The notes: generated by a model not told the origin, from the letters alone. Numbered from the stretch's first letter, positions 44,712-53,271 are shown. The stretch: DNA of 64,000 nucleotides from Oscillospiraceae bacterium (GCA_017552325.1 JAFZQE010000082.1:19715-83714); one strand, 5' to 3'. Program-made: numbers and translations.

Positions 44712-45986
44712 ATGCACGAAATCAAATGCCCCCAGTGCGGAACCGTATTTCCAATCGACGAGAATAGTTACGCCGAAATCAAAGAGCAGGTGCGTAACGA
44801 TGCATTTAACGAGGAACTGGAGCGCCGGAGCGCAGAGGCTGTTGAGCTGGTCGAGCTAAAATTGAACAGGGAGATCGACGCGCTCAGGGCCGCCCTAAGA
44901 CAGAAGGACACGGATCAGGCTATGGCCGTACGCGACGCGCTGGATAAGGCTAAAAGGGAAGCGGCGGCAAAGGAGAATCTGATTACCGCGCTGAATACCC
45001 AACTGCAAAACAAGGATCAGCTTTTTGAGATTCAGAAAAAGCAGGCCGTGCTGGAGGCTGTCAAGGAGCAGGAAGCGAGGCAGCATGAGAAAGACAAAAG
45101 GATCATTGAACTTGAAGGACAAATTAAAAACGTCAAAAATAACTACGAACTCAAAGAGGCCGAACGAACGAGGATCTGGGAGCAAAGACTGAATGATAAA
45201 GACGATGAAATTGATCGTCTCAAATATTTGAAGACTCGTCTGAACAACAAGATGGTGGGCGAGACCCTGGAGCAGCACTGCGAGATCGAGTTCAACAGGA
45301 TTCGCACCAGCGCCTATCCGCACGCCTATTTTGAAAAGGACAACGACGCCAGAAGCGGCAGCAAGGGCGATTATGTCTTTAGGGATTATGATGAGTTGGG
45401 GACGGAGTACATCTCCATCATGTTCGAGATGAAGAACGAGATGGAGGAGACCGTAGCGAAGCACAAAAACCAGGATTTCCTGAAAAAGCTGGACAAGGAC
45501 AGAACGGAAAAGAAATGCGAATATGCGGTGCTGGTCTCCATGCTTGAAGCCGACAGCGAGCTCTACAACCAGGGAATCGTGGAGTGCTACCAATATCCGA
45601 AAATGTACGTGATCCGTCCTCAGTTTTTCCTGCCGTTGATCTCTCTTCTCAGCAACGCCGCGCAGAACAGCATTGACATTCGCCGTCAGTTGGTGGATGC
45701 AAAAAAACAGAACTATGCGGCCGAGCAGTTTAACAGAAACTTAATGGATTTCAAGGAACTGTTTTCCAAACATTATCAAAACGCTGCCAACCGGTTCAAT
45801 GACGCCATTGACGAGATCGACAAATCAATCAGAGCCCTCCAAAAAGTGAAGGACGCCCTTTTGAACTCAGAAACGCATCTGAGACATGCAAATGACAGAG
45901 CAAATGATCTGACGATCAAGAGCCTGACGAAGGGAAATCCCGAAATGCAGCAGCTCTTTACCGACGCGGGCGTCGAAATCAAGTAG
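44712..45986 (+). CDS. DUF2130 family protein with PD-(D/E)XK-like motif
   Basis: A 424-residue protein. The start MHEIKCPQCGTVFPIDENSYAEIKEQV is a DUF2130 hallmark with one CxxC pair. Residues about 30-190 form a long charged coiled coil. The C-terminal half holds GETLEQHCEIEFNRIR and a nuclease-like arrangement of Asp220 (KGDYVF) and Glu239-x-Lys241 (FEMKNE), which resembles PD-(D/E)XK enzymes; the nuclease idea is inference. AGGAGG precedes the ATG. G+C is low (24 of 60 bases from 45121), unlike the neighbours, which suggests transfer. Confidence 0.85.
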   Translation: MHEIKCPQCGTVFPIDENSYAEIKEQVRNDAFNEELERRSAEAVELVELKLNREIDALRAALRQKDTDQAMAVRDALDKAKREAAAKENLITALNTQLQNKDQLFEIQKKQAVLEAVKEQEARQHEKDKRIIELEGQIKNVKNNYELKEAERTRIWEQRLNDKDDEIDRLKYLKTRLNNKMVGETLEQHCEIEFNRIRTSAYPHAYFEKDNDARSGSKGDYVFRDYDELGTEYISIMFEMKNEMEETVAKHKNQDFLKKLDKDRTEKKCEYAVLVSMLEADSELYNQGIVECYQYPKMYVIRPQFFLPLISLLSNAAQNSIDIRRQLVDAKKQNYAAEQFNRNLMDFKELFSKHYQNAANRFNDAIDEIDKSIRALQKVKDALLNSETHLRHANDRANDLTIKSLTKGNPEMQQLFTDAGVEIK

Positions 45987-46076
45987 TCTCTCCCGATTCC
46001 CTCTTGACAAACGGGCTGATTTGGCTCAAACTGTTCCCGAAAGAAACCGGCCTTGGCCGGAAAGGGGAGTTGTCGT

Positions 46077-46511
46077 ATGATTCCGTCAAATTCGATCGCC
46101 TATATTCAGGGCCTGCTGCGCATGGCCTCATCCTATGCCGCTGCGATGAGACCTTCGGTCATACAGGCCGAAGGCTTTGACCGCAACCAGTATGCGCGCC
46201 AGTTCGCCGAGAAGTACCGCCTGCCGGAGGAGGCCGTAAAGCCGAAAGCGGTGGATGCTTCGCTTCGCGAAATGCTCAAGCGCTGGATCGAGGCGGACAA
46301 GGGCCAGCGCGGAGACCGCATGATCACCCGCTGGGTGGAGCGGCTGATCCGCTACCGCCTCGGCCATCCGGTGAAGCTGATGCAGCTGGCGCCGGATGCA
46401 GGGCTTCCCGTTTCCCTGGCCGGATGCGAGGCCCTTCGGCAGGTGCAGGGCCTGTTTTTTGCCGTTTACAAAGAAGGCGCGCTCTGCTTCATGCTCGGCC
46501 GCAGCGAGTGA
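46077..46511 (+). CDS. Unknown protein, 144 residues
   Basis: A soluble, basic, mostly helical protein (MIPSNSIAYIQGLLRMASSYAAAMRPS ... EMLKRWIEADKGQRGDRMITRWVERLIRYRLGHPVKLMQL). I do not recognise a family. AAGGGGAG seven bases before ATG 46077 fixes the start. A TTGACA at 46004-46009 upstream lacks a clear -10 partner. The next small gene follows after 20 bases, so the two are probably co-transcribed. Confidence 0.65.
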   Translation: MIPSNSIAYIQGLLRMASSYAAAMRPSVIQAEGFDRNQYARQFAEKYRLPEEAVKPKAVDASLREMLKRWIEADKGQRGDRMITRWVERLIRYRLGHPVKLMQLAPDAGLPVSLAGCEALRQVQGLFFAVYKEGALCFMLGRSE

Positions 46512-46531
46512 GCGCGTCGCGATACGGAGAG

Positions 46532-46762
46532 ATGAGCGTGTTTAAGCGGAAAAAGAAAAACGAGAGCCTAACGGTCTATCCGCCGGAGGAATACGAGCCG
46601 GTGATCCGCTGCAGCATCTGCACGGGCGAGCAGGTCGGCTGCATGCGCAGCCGCAGCACCGGAAAGATCCATGAGCTGATGCTGATCCGAAGTGAAGAGG
46701 ACCTCGAGAGCTTCTGCCGGCAGACCGGCGCCGAGGCGGAAAAGATCAAACGGGTATATTGA
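46532..46762 (+). CDS. Small conserved-looking protein with CxxC, 76 residues
   Basis: Begins MSVFKRKKKNESLTVYPPEEYEPVIRCSICTGEQVGCMRSRSTGKIHELMLIRSEEDLESF. The CSIC pair and compact alpha/beta content recall small proteins common in Clostridia without known function. I set the ATG at 46532, just after CGGAGAG; the upstream open frame overlaps the previous gene and has no ribosome site. No membrane helix is present. Confidence 0.65.
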   Translation: MSVFKRKKKNESLTVYPPEEYEPVIRCSICTGEQVGCMRSRSTGKIHELMLIRSEEDLESFCRQTGAEAEKIKRVY

Positions 46763-46861
46763 CCGTTGTGGGGGAATCGGATCAGGGTTTTATCATGATT
46801 TGATATGAAAGTGGAGAATACTTTTCATTTTACTTTTTGAATTACACATCGAGTGGAGAAA

Positions 46862-46900
46862 AACCGCCCCGGGAACTGACGATTCCCGGGACGGTTTTTT
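46862..46900. terminator. Terminator between convergent small gene and glycosyltransferase operon
   Basis: AACCG/CGGTT arms around CCCGGGAA and TTCCCGGG with one internal mismatch, followed by a T run on the plus strand and usable from the minus side. The rest of the 149-base gap holds nothing recognisable. Confidence 0.75.
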
Positions 46901-46911
46901 ATATCGAATCA

Positions 46912-48165
46912 TTACAATCCTTCGATCAGCGCCTTCGCTTTTTCGCTCCAGTCGTTTTCCCGCGCCTCCCGGTCGAGCAGCGCGAGGTAGTCGGCATTAT
47001 CCCGCAGCGACATTGCTTTTTCAAGCTGCCGTATAAAATCAGCGCGGCTTTCGGCGATCAGAACGCTTTCACAGCGGCGGCACTCGTCGATATCCGTACT
47101 GACGATCGGCCTGTGAAGCGCCATGTACTCGAAAAGCTTTACGGGGTTTGTCGAACGGGTGACTTCGTTGATGCGGAAGGGGAGGATCAGCAGGTCCGCG
47201 GTCCGAGCGTAATATTTCAGCACGCGGTAGTCCCGCGGCCCGAGGAAAAAGCAGCGTTCGTTTCTCTGAAGCTCTTTTTCCATGCTGCCGTCGTAGCTGA
47301 CGCCGATCAGCACCAGACTGAAGCGTCCGTCTGCGGCGATATCGTTGAGGATCCCGTAATCGACCCAGGAGGCCAGCGCCCCGTAGTAGCAGACGATCGG
47401 GCGTCCCGCGTCCAGGATCTCCTGAAAAGCGGGCTCGAAAGAAAACTCCTCCCATTGCTGAAAGAAAGCGTAATCCACGCCGTTGGAGGCAAGGATCAGA
47501 TGCCTGTCGCCGCGCTGCCGCAGCACGTCCTGCCGCAGCAGCTCCGCGGTCACGACGATCCGCACTTCCGGATGCGTCATCGCGTAGCGATACTTGTCCG
47601 TCACGTTCTTCGGCAGCTCCTTCGTTCCGGAGATCGCCGGGCTCAGGTGGTCGACGTATTCGTAAAGGATCCGATAGCCGCGCTTTTGCCAGCGTTCCAG
47701 CTCGCGGAGATCCATTTCATAGTTTGTTGAGTAGATCTGCAGCACCTTCGGCAGCCCGGACCGATCCAGTTCCCTCAGCAGGACACTCCGCAGCGGGCGG
47801 CTGCCGAACTGAAACAGCAGCAGACCGTCCTCCTGCAGCCGGAAGCTGTCGACGCCGTCGGAGCCGCGATTGGCCTCGTAAACGATGAAACAGCCCAGCC
47901 GGGCGAGCTGCCGCGCCATCTGCTGCGGCCTTTGATAGAGCGGGACCCGAAAGCCGAAGCTCGAGCGCCAGACGATCACGCGCTCTCTGCCCGCGAGCTG
48001 CCGTCTTAGCAGGCGGAGCAGCGCCTTTTTCCGCAGCAGCGCCGGGATGGAGAGCGCATTGAACAGTCTGACGCGAAAAGCGTTCAGGATTCTTTTCATA
48101 CCGCCGGTGAGTCCGTATTTTCGAAACAGTCCCCGCAGCCGCCTCGCGGCGTCACACATGCTCAT
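46912..48165 (-). CDS. GT-B fold glycosyltransferase
   Basis: A 417-residue glycosyltransferase. The C-terminal half has GT-B nucleotide-sugar features: PIVCYYGALASWVDYGILNDIA, YRVLKYYARTADLLILPF, RSTNPVKLFEYMALHRPIVSTDIDECRR. The N-terminal half contains RVPLYQRPQQMARQLARLG, typical of polysaccharide glycosyltransferases. It overlaps the ABC ATPase gene in ATGA and is the last gene of the exporter operon, so it probably builds the exported glycan. Sugar donor and acceptor are unknown. Confidence 0.88.
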   Translation of the reverse strand: MSMCDAARRLRGLFRKYGLTGGMKRILNAFRVRLFNALSIPALLRKKALLRLLRRQLAGRERVIVWRSSFGFRVPLYQRPQQMARQLARLGCFIVYEANRGSDGVDSFRLQEDGLLLFQFGSRPLRSVLLRELDRSGLPKVLQIYSTNYEMDLRELERWQKRGYRILYEYVDHLSPAISGTKELPKNVTDKYRYAMTHPEVRIVVTAELLRQDVLRQRGDRHLILASNGVDYAFFQQWEEFSFEPAFQEILDAGRPIVCYYGALASWVDYGILNDIAADGRFSLVLIGVSYDGSMEKELQRNERCFFLGPRDYRVLKYYARTADLLILPFRINEVTRSTNPVKLFEYMALHRPIVSTDIDECRRCESVLIAESRADFIRQLEKAMSLRDNADYLALLDREARENDWSEKAKALIEGL

Positions 48166-48938
48166 GCGCTCTCATCATCCTTCCCGCAGACCGCGCTCCG
48201 CCGGTAGTGGTCGCAGACGGAATCGGCTTCTCCGTCCTCGCGGATCTCACCCCGTTCGAGCCAGAGAGCCCGGCTGCAAAAGGAACGGATCGCGTCGATG
48301 GAATGGGACACGAAAAGCACCGTCGTCCCGCCGCCGATCAGGCTTCGCATTTTTCGCTCGCTCTTCTCCTGAAAGGCCAGATCGCCCACCGAGAGGATCT
48401 CGTCGACGATCAAGATCTCCGGCTCGACCACCGTGGCGATCGAAAAGGCCAGCCGCGCGGTCATGCCGGAGGAAAAATTGCGCACCGGCGCGTCAAGAAA
48501 GGCTTCCAGACCGGAAAAAGCGACGATCTCGTCAAATTTCCTGCTGATAAAGGGCTCGGAATAGCCCATGACGGCGGCGTTGAGGAAGATGTTTTCCCGT
48601 GCCGTCAGTTCGGGGTCAAAGCCCGCGCCGAGCTCGATCATCGGACAGACGCGTCCGAAGATCTCAATGCGCCCGGCGCTCGGCTTCAGCACGCCGGCAA
48701 CCAGCTTGAGCAGCGTGGATTTCCCCGCGCCGTTCGGCCCGACCAGCCCGAGCACCTCTCCGCGCGCGACGGAAAAGCTAAGGCCGCGCAGAGCATGAAA
48801 TTCGCTGCGGCTCCTGCGCGCCGCGCGTTTTTTCCGGTCGAAGCAGTCGACAAAGCCCTGCTTGAGGGAATAGCCTTTTTCGACGCCGGTTTTGTAGTTC
48901 ATGCACAGGCCCTCGGCCCGGATCATCACGTCGTTCAT
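48162..48938 (-). CDS. Polysaccharide ABC exporter ATPase (Wzt/TagH-like)
   Basis: A 258-residue ATPase of the O-antigen/teichoic acid export class. It has Walker A GLVGPNGAGKSTLLKLV, the class-specific stretch CPMIELGAGFDPELTARENIFLNAAVMGY, the shifted signature NFSSGMTARLAFSIA and Walker B EILIVDEILSVGD. It lacks a long C-terminal carbohydrate-binding domain. The permease gene lies upstream in the same operon and the glycosyltransferase follows. Confidence 0.94.
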   Translation of the reverse strand: MNDVMIRAEGLCMNYKTGVEKGYSLKQGFVDCFDRKKRAARRSRSEFHALRGLSFSVARGEVLGLVGPNGAGKSTLLKLVAGVLKPSAGRIEIFGRVCPMIELGAGFDPELTARENIFLNAAVMGYSEPFISRKFDEIVAFSGLEAFLDAPVRNFSSGMTARLAFSIATVVEPEILIVDEILSVGDLAFQEKSERKMRSLIGGGTTVLFVSHSIDAIRSFCSRALWLERGEIREDGEADSVCDHYRRSAVCGKDDESA

Positions 48939-48946
48939 CGCTCACC

Positions 48947-49741
48947 TTAAAGATAGCAGACGAATTTGTCCTGCGTCCTTTTGAACAGCAGCGAGCCGAC
49001 TGCGAGCGCGAGCGCGCCGTGTACGGCGCAGGCGGCGAACTGCCCGATCCCCGGCGTCTCGTGGTACAGCATCACGGTTCGGACGAAGCGGATCGGCGCG
49101 TAGAGCGGGTTGAGGGCGATCAGGTTTTGCAGCAGCGGCTGGCCGATCACGGCCGGGTCGTACATCACGGGGGTCAGATACAGCCAGAGCGTCAGGACGA
49201 TGCCGTAGATATAATAGACGTCGCGGAAAAACACGGCAGCGGCCGCCAGAAAGAAACCGACGCCCAGCGTGAACAGAAACAGACATGCGAAGGCGTAGGG
49301 CAGCAGCAGATGCTGCCAGCAGAGCCCTGTGCCCGTGATAAGCAGGACAAGATAGAGCGGGATCAGCGTAAGAAGAAAGTTGACGCCGACAAACAGACAT
49401 TTGGAGATCGGGAAAATGTACTTCGGCACATAGACCTTGCCGATCAGCGAGTAATTGGCCGCGATGCTGCTCATGCAGAGGTTGGAGGCCTCGCTGAAAT
49501 AGTTGAAGCAGACGAGCCCGGTCAGCAGGTAGGCGACATAGCTGACGCCCGGCGTAGAGAAGCGGAAGACGTTGGAAAAGACCAAAGCCAGCACCGCCGT
49601 CGTCAGCAGGGGATATAGCAGGCTCCAGGCGACGCCGAGCACGCTGCGCTTGTATTTGACCTTGAAATCCCGCGCCACCAGCTGCTTGAGCAGAAAACGG
49701 CTGCGGCGCAGGGAATCGAGCAGTCTCAGAAGATAGGACAT
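48947..49741 (-). CDS. Polysaccharide ABC exporter permease (Wzm/TagG-like)
   Basis: A 264-residue ABC-2 type membrane protein with six predicted helices (YPLLTTAVLALVFSNVFRF, VSYVAYLLTGLVCFNYFSEA, FLLTLIPLYLVLLITG and others). The N-terminal LVARDFKVKYKRSVLGVAWSLLYPLL block is typical of glycan exporters. CGGGAGG precedes the ATG. It is the first gene of the permease-ATPase-glycosyltransferase operon. Confidence 0.93.
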   Translation of the reverse strand: MSYLLRLLDSLRRSRFLLKQLVARDFKVKYKRSVLGVAWSLLYPLLTTAVLALVFSNVFRFSTPGVSYVAYLLTGLVCFNYFSEASNLCMSSIAANYSLIGKVYVPKYIFPISKCLFVGVNFLLTLIPLYLVLLITGTGLCWQHLLLPYAFACLFLFTLGVGFFLAAAAVFFRDVYYIYGIVLTLWLYLTPVMYDPAVIGQPLLQNLIALNPLYAPIRFVRTVMLYHETPGIGQFAACAVHGALALAVGSLLFKRTQDKFVCYL

Positions 49742-49812
49742 GCGACGCCTCCCGATCCTTCAATCAGAGCTATTCTTGACGGAAAGAGAGAAGATTATGA
49801 GCCCTCTGCGAA

Positions 49813-49844
49813 AAAAACTGCGCGTCTTTTGACGCGCAGTTTTT
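49813..49844 (-). terminator. Terminator of the acyltransferase-symporter operon
   Basis: AAAAACTGCGCGTC (49813-49826) pairs with 49831-49844; on the minus strand seven T follow. Confidence 0.92.
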
Positions 49845-49858
49845 CATATTGTTTTCGT

Positions 49859-51232
49859 TCAGCTCTTTTTTCTGTGAAGCTTGAAGATCAGCAGATCGAG
49901 CAGGGTCAGATACACGGCGACGAGACCTACGGTGATCCAGCTCAGCAGGTCGGACTTCGGCGCGAGACCGACCAGAACGAGGATCGGCGCGCCGAGGATA
50001 ATGCCGAAGCTGCTGCCGGTGATCAGATTGTTTGCGGCGGGCGTCGACAGATCGGGGTCGATCTCGCGCAGCAGCAGCACGCCGGAGCTGATCGTGCCGG
50101 TCAGCATGCCGAACATCGAGATCAGGCCCTCGTAGTAATAGTCCTTGTAGACCTTTTTGCAGACGAAGCTCAGATGGATCCAGGTGATCACGCCGCCTGC
50201 GGCCACCATCAGCAGGAAGGGGACCCAGAGACCGCGGATGTCCTCCAGGTCGATCGAGGCGATGCCCGCGACGATCATCATATCGAAGAAGAAGCCGGAG
50301 ATACGGTTGAGCAGATAGTTGTTCTGATACTGGCGGCGGATCAGACCGACCTTCCGGCCCTTTTCCAGCAGGACGCGCAGCAGGATGGCCAGCGCCGAGC
50401 CGATGATGAAGTTGAAGCCCCAGATCAGCGAATTCACCGTGCCGGCGAGTCCCGGCGAGGCGGCGCCGATGCCGGATGTGATGCCCCAGGCCGCCAGATA
50501 GGTCACGAGATAGACGAGGATGACCATGGCGATCTGGACGGAGAGCTTGTCGATCGAGTCGGAGACGGGGATCTCGTTCTTGCTCTGGAAGAAATCGATG
50601 TCGGGCTCTTCCTCCTCGGTGCGCAGAGACTTGCCGAGGCGGCCTCTGCGGCGAAGGATGTTCAGGATGATCACGCCGACCACGCAGGCCACGAGATAGC
50701 CGGCCGCGGCGATCGAAAGGCCGAAGCTGCGCCCGCCCGCAAAGCCCAGGGACTCATAGGTCGAGCCGATGTTGTTGGCCTGGCCGGGGCCCTGCCCATA
50801 GCCCATCGGCAGAAGAAGACCCGCGGCCTTGAAGAGATCCGGCATGAAGGTGTAGGCCAGAAACAGCGTGATCAGCAGGCCGGTGATGCCCTGGATCAGA
50901 TAGGTGCTGACGATCACGGCGCCGGACTTGAGACCGGTGAGATCGCCGTTCGACTCCTGCTGCTCGGCGGGGACGCGCAGGCTCATCGCGATAAAGCCGA
51001 GCGCGATGCCGTGGTAGACGAGCATTTCCATAATGGAGCCGTCGAGCTTGACAAGCCCGACATATTTGGCGATCAGCAGCAGAAAGCCGGCCAGGACGGC
51101 GATCGGCATCATGCTCTTGCGGACGAAAGGAATCCTCTGACGCATCAGATTGGCCAGCAGAACGGCGCCGGCAATAAGGCCAAGCTGGATGATAAAGGCC
51201 CAAAGCTCATGGTTGGCAGCAGAGTAGTCCAT
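49859..51232 (-). CDS. GltS-like sodium/dicarboxylate symporter
   Basis: A 457-residue membrane protein with about ten to twelve helices. Family features are the paired loops GYGQGPGQANNIGSTYE and TGTISSGVLLLREIDP, which resemble the re-entrant glycine-rich loops of sodium/glutamate symporters, and the N-terminal FIIQLGLIAGAVLLANLMRQRIPFVRKSMMPIAVLAGFL. A cytoplasmic acidic segment (RTEEEEPDIDFF) divides the halves. Substrate is likely a dicarboxylate or amino acid but is not certain. It begins one base after the acyltransferase stop. Confidence 0.85.
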   Translation of the reverse strand: MDYSAANHELWAFIIQLGLIAGAVLLANLMRQRIPFVRKSMMPIAVLAGFLLLIAKYVGLVKLDGSIMEMLVYHGIALGFIAMSLRVPAEQQESNGDLTGLKSGAVIVSTYLIQGITGLLITLFLAYTFMPDLFKAAGLLLPMGYGQGPGQANNIGSTYESLGFAGGRSFGLSIAAAGYLVACVVGVIILNILRRRGRLGKSLRTEEEEPDIDFFQSKNEIPVSDSIDKLSVQIAMVILVYLVTYLAAWGITSGIGAASPGLAGTVNSLIWGFNFIIGSALAILLRVLLEKGRKVGLIRRQYQNNYLLNRISGFFFDMMIVAGIASIDLEDIRGLWVPFLLMVAAGGVITWIHLSFVCKKVYKDYYYEGLISMFGMLTGTISSGVLLLREIDPDLSTPAANNLITGSSFGIILGAPILVLVGLAPKSDLLSWITVGLVAVYLTLLDLLIFKLHRKKS

Positions 51233-51233
51233 A

Positions 51234-52388
51234 TTATTTCTCCTTCCAGATCTCGAGATATTTGCGAAGGTTGGTCGATTTGAGCGCCTTGATCTGATAG
51301 TAGCTCCCCTCGAAGCTCAGCAGCAGTAGATTGGCCTGAACCATGGCCATGCTGTCGACCGCGGCGAGCGGGAATTCAAAGGAACCGAGGCAAAGCCTGT
51401 CCCCGTACTGCAGCAGCTCCCCGCGCGCGAGCTCTTCCTCGGCGTGCTCGGGGCCGATTTTGCTCAGCATCATGTCCCCGTCGCCGAAGAGCGGGTCCGC
51501 GCCGCTTCTGTCGAGGGATTTCAGCTCCCCGCGCTGCCAGAGCTCCCAGTCGCGGATCGTTTCAAAAGGCTTGTCCGGCGAGAAGAAGCCTGTCTCCGTA
51601 TAGCGAAGATCCAGGCCGCAGGAGCAGAAAATGCGGTCGTCCCGCGTGCGCAGCGTGCCGATCTTCCGGCAGCCGGGACAGAGATACAGCGCCGTTTCCA
51701 GCCCCTCCGCGCGATTTTTACCGCGATAGGCGACGGGATCCTGCCGCTGCCGCTCCCAGGCGTCCTCGAAAGTGTCCCGCTCGATCAGCGCGACGATCTC
51801 CTCCGGGCGCATGGTCTTAAGCTGCTCCGGCGGATAGACGCCCACCGGATGCCCGTGCATCCCGCCGCGCCGAACGCCCTTGCCCCAGCGCGGAAGCGAG
51901 AGATATCCGCCCTCCAGCCGGAAGGTGACCAGGGTGGCGCCGGAACTGCGGACAAGCTTGCCGGTGGCGGGAAAGACCGGGTGATTCAGACCGTCCCAGC
52001 TCTGTTCGCCCTCGGCGAAAAGACAGACGGAGTGCCCGGCTTTCAGATGCCGCAGGCAGGCCTTGACCGTATCGGCGCCGCTGGCGGCCTTGCGCCGCGG
52101 GATCGGCGCCACCAGCCACTCGAGCAGCCTTGAGACGAAGCCGAGGCGGAAGATGTGCTCGCTGGCCACGTAGTAGACCTGCTTGTCCGGGAGGCTCATC
52201 GCGACGAGCAGCGGATCCCAGGCGGTGACGTGGTTCGGGATCAGCAGAACGGGCCCTTCCACATGCAGATCCTCGTGGCTCAGGTTGAACTTCCGGCAGA
52301 TCCACCGGTGATTCAGGGCGTACAGCACGCGCCATATGATCTGATGCCTTTTGTAGCTGTCCGTTGCGCTTCGCCCCCTTTTTTCCAT
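51234..52388 (-). CDS. PlsC-like acyltransferase with C-terminal zinc ribbon and PH-like extension
   Basis: The first 200 residues are a 1-acylglycerol-3-phosphate acyltransferase domain: the HX4D motif NHVTAWD, CLFAEGEQSWDG (motif III) and the following VTFRLEGGYLSLPRWGKG. The remaining 180 residues are unusual: a zinc ribbon (CPGCRKIG ... FCSCG), then a beta-rich stretch (GELLQYGDRLCLGSFEFPLAAVDSMAMVQANLLLLSFEGSYYQI) resembling a PH or GRAM fold. At 384 residues it is longer than standard PlsC (about 200-250). It is the first gene of the operon with the symporter. Confidence 0.85.
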   Translation of the reverse strand: MEKRGRSATDSYKRHQIIWRVLYALNHRWICRKFNLSHEDLHVEGPVLLIPNHVTAWDPLLVAMSLPDKQVYYVASEHIFRLGFVSRLLEWLVAPIPRRKAASGADTVKACLRHLKAGHSVCLFAEGEQSWDGLNHPVFPATGKLVRSSGATLVTFRLEGGYLSLPRWGKGVRRGGMHGHPVGVYPPEQLKTMRPEEIVALIERDTFEDAWERQRQDPVAYRGKNRAEGLETALYLCPGCRKIGTLRTRDDRIFCSCGLDLRYTETGFFSPDKPFETIRDWELWQRGELKSLDRSGADPLFGDGDMMLSKIGPEHAEEELARGELLQYGDRLCLGSFEFPLAAVDSMAMVQANLLLLSFEGSYYQIKALKSTNLRKYLEIWKEK

Positions 52389-52395
52389 TTTCTTT

Positions 52396-52425
52396 ATGGT
52401 ATCACAATGAACGGCAGAATGACAA
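52396..52425 (-). promoter_or_regulatory. Promoter of the acyltransferase-symporter operon
   Basis: On the minus strand TTGTCA (52425-52420) and TACCAT (52401-52396) are 18 bases apart, just before the acyltransferase start. Confidence 0.5.
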
Positions 52426-52562
52426 GTGTTCCGTGAAAAATAATTTAAGAAATTGAAGAATCGACCGATCCAAAACGCATAAAAATGTCGCCTGCCGGGC
52501 GACCTTTCGGAGAGAACGATCCTTTATACTGATGCCGTAATCAAAAAAAGGAGGGTTATCTC

Positions 52563-53216
52563 ATGAAAAACAACATCACGGAACTGGTATTCATCCTGGA
52601 TCAGAGCGGCTCGATGCAGCATCTCTGCAGCGACACGATCGGCGGCTTCAACTCGCTGATCGAAAAACAGAAGAGCGAGCCCGGCGAATGCAAGGTGACG
52701 ACGGTGCTCTTCGACACGAGGATCAAAATGCTGCACGACAGGACGCCGCTGGAGCAGGTGCAGCCGATGACCGGGCGCGACTATGTGCCCGGCGGGTGCA
52801 CCGCTCTGCTCGACGCGGTAGGCAGCACGGTCCGCCACATCGCGAGCGTCCACCGCTACGCGAGGCCGGAGGACGTGCCGGAAAACACGCTGTTCGTCAT
52901 CACGACCGACGGGCTGGAGAACGCGAGCCGCCAGTACAGCCGGCAGGAGGTCAAGCGCATGATCGAGCACGAGAAGGAGAAGTACGGCTGGCAGTTCCTG
53001 TTCCTCGGCGCCAACATCGACGCCTTTGACGCCGCCGACGGCATCGGGATCAGCCGGGACTTCACGACCAACTTCATGGCTGACAGGGGCGGCGTGAGTA
53101 AGGGCTTCAGAGCGGTGGAGAGCGCCGTATGCGCCGCCCGCTGCCAGAAACCGGTTCCGAAGGCCTGGAAAAAAGAAGTGGAAGAGGACTACAACAGCAG
53201 AAACGGAAATGCATAA
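52563..53216 (+). CDS. VWA domain protein
   Basis: A 217-residue stand-alone von Willebrand type A domain. The metal-ion-dependent adhesion site is complete: Asp13-x-Ser15-x-Ser17 (ILDQSGSMQ), the threonine in GGCTALLDAV and the aspartate in FVITTDGLENA. No signal peptide or membrane helix is present, so it is cytoplasmic. AGGAGG lies upstream of the ATG. It is monocistronic with a short hairpin (GTCGCC/GGCGAC) before it. No AAA+ partner is adjacent. Confidence 0.9.
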   Translation: MKNNITELVFILDQSGSMQHLCSDTIGGFNSLIEKQKSEPGECKVTTVLFDTRIKMLHDRTPLEQVQPMTGRDYVPGGCTALLDAVGSTVRHIASVHRYARPEDVPENTLFVITTDGLENASRQYSRQEVKRMIEHEKEKYGWQFLFLGANIDAFDAADGIGISRDFTTNFMADRGGVSKGFRAVESAVCAARCQKPVPKAWKKEVEEDYNSRNGNA

Positions 53217-53219
53217 GAG

Positions 53220-53248
53220 AAAGCCTCTGCGCAAAGCAGAGGCTTTTT
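53220..53248. terminator. Bidirectional terminator between the VWA gene and the serine hydrolase operon
   Basis: AAAGCCTCTGC (53220-53230) pairs with GCAGAGGCTTTTT (53236-53248). Confidence 0.92.
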
Positions 53249-53271
53249 CATGTCATTTAATGAGAAATGTG

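Noticed and set aside
44525-44767. Small ORF in the leader of the DUF2130 gene
   Set aside because: Starts just upstream of or inside the promoter, has no ribosome site and overlaps the start of the main gene.
43188-46762. A complete known phage-defence system
   Set aside because: Kinase-like, phosphoesterase and DUF2130 genes are separated by a terminator and promoter and do not match any named defence operon, so no system is claimed.
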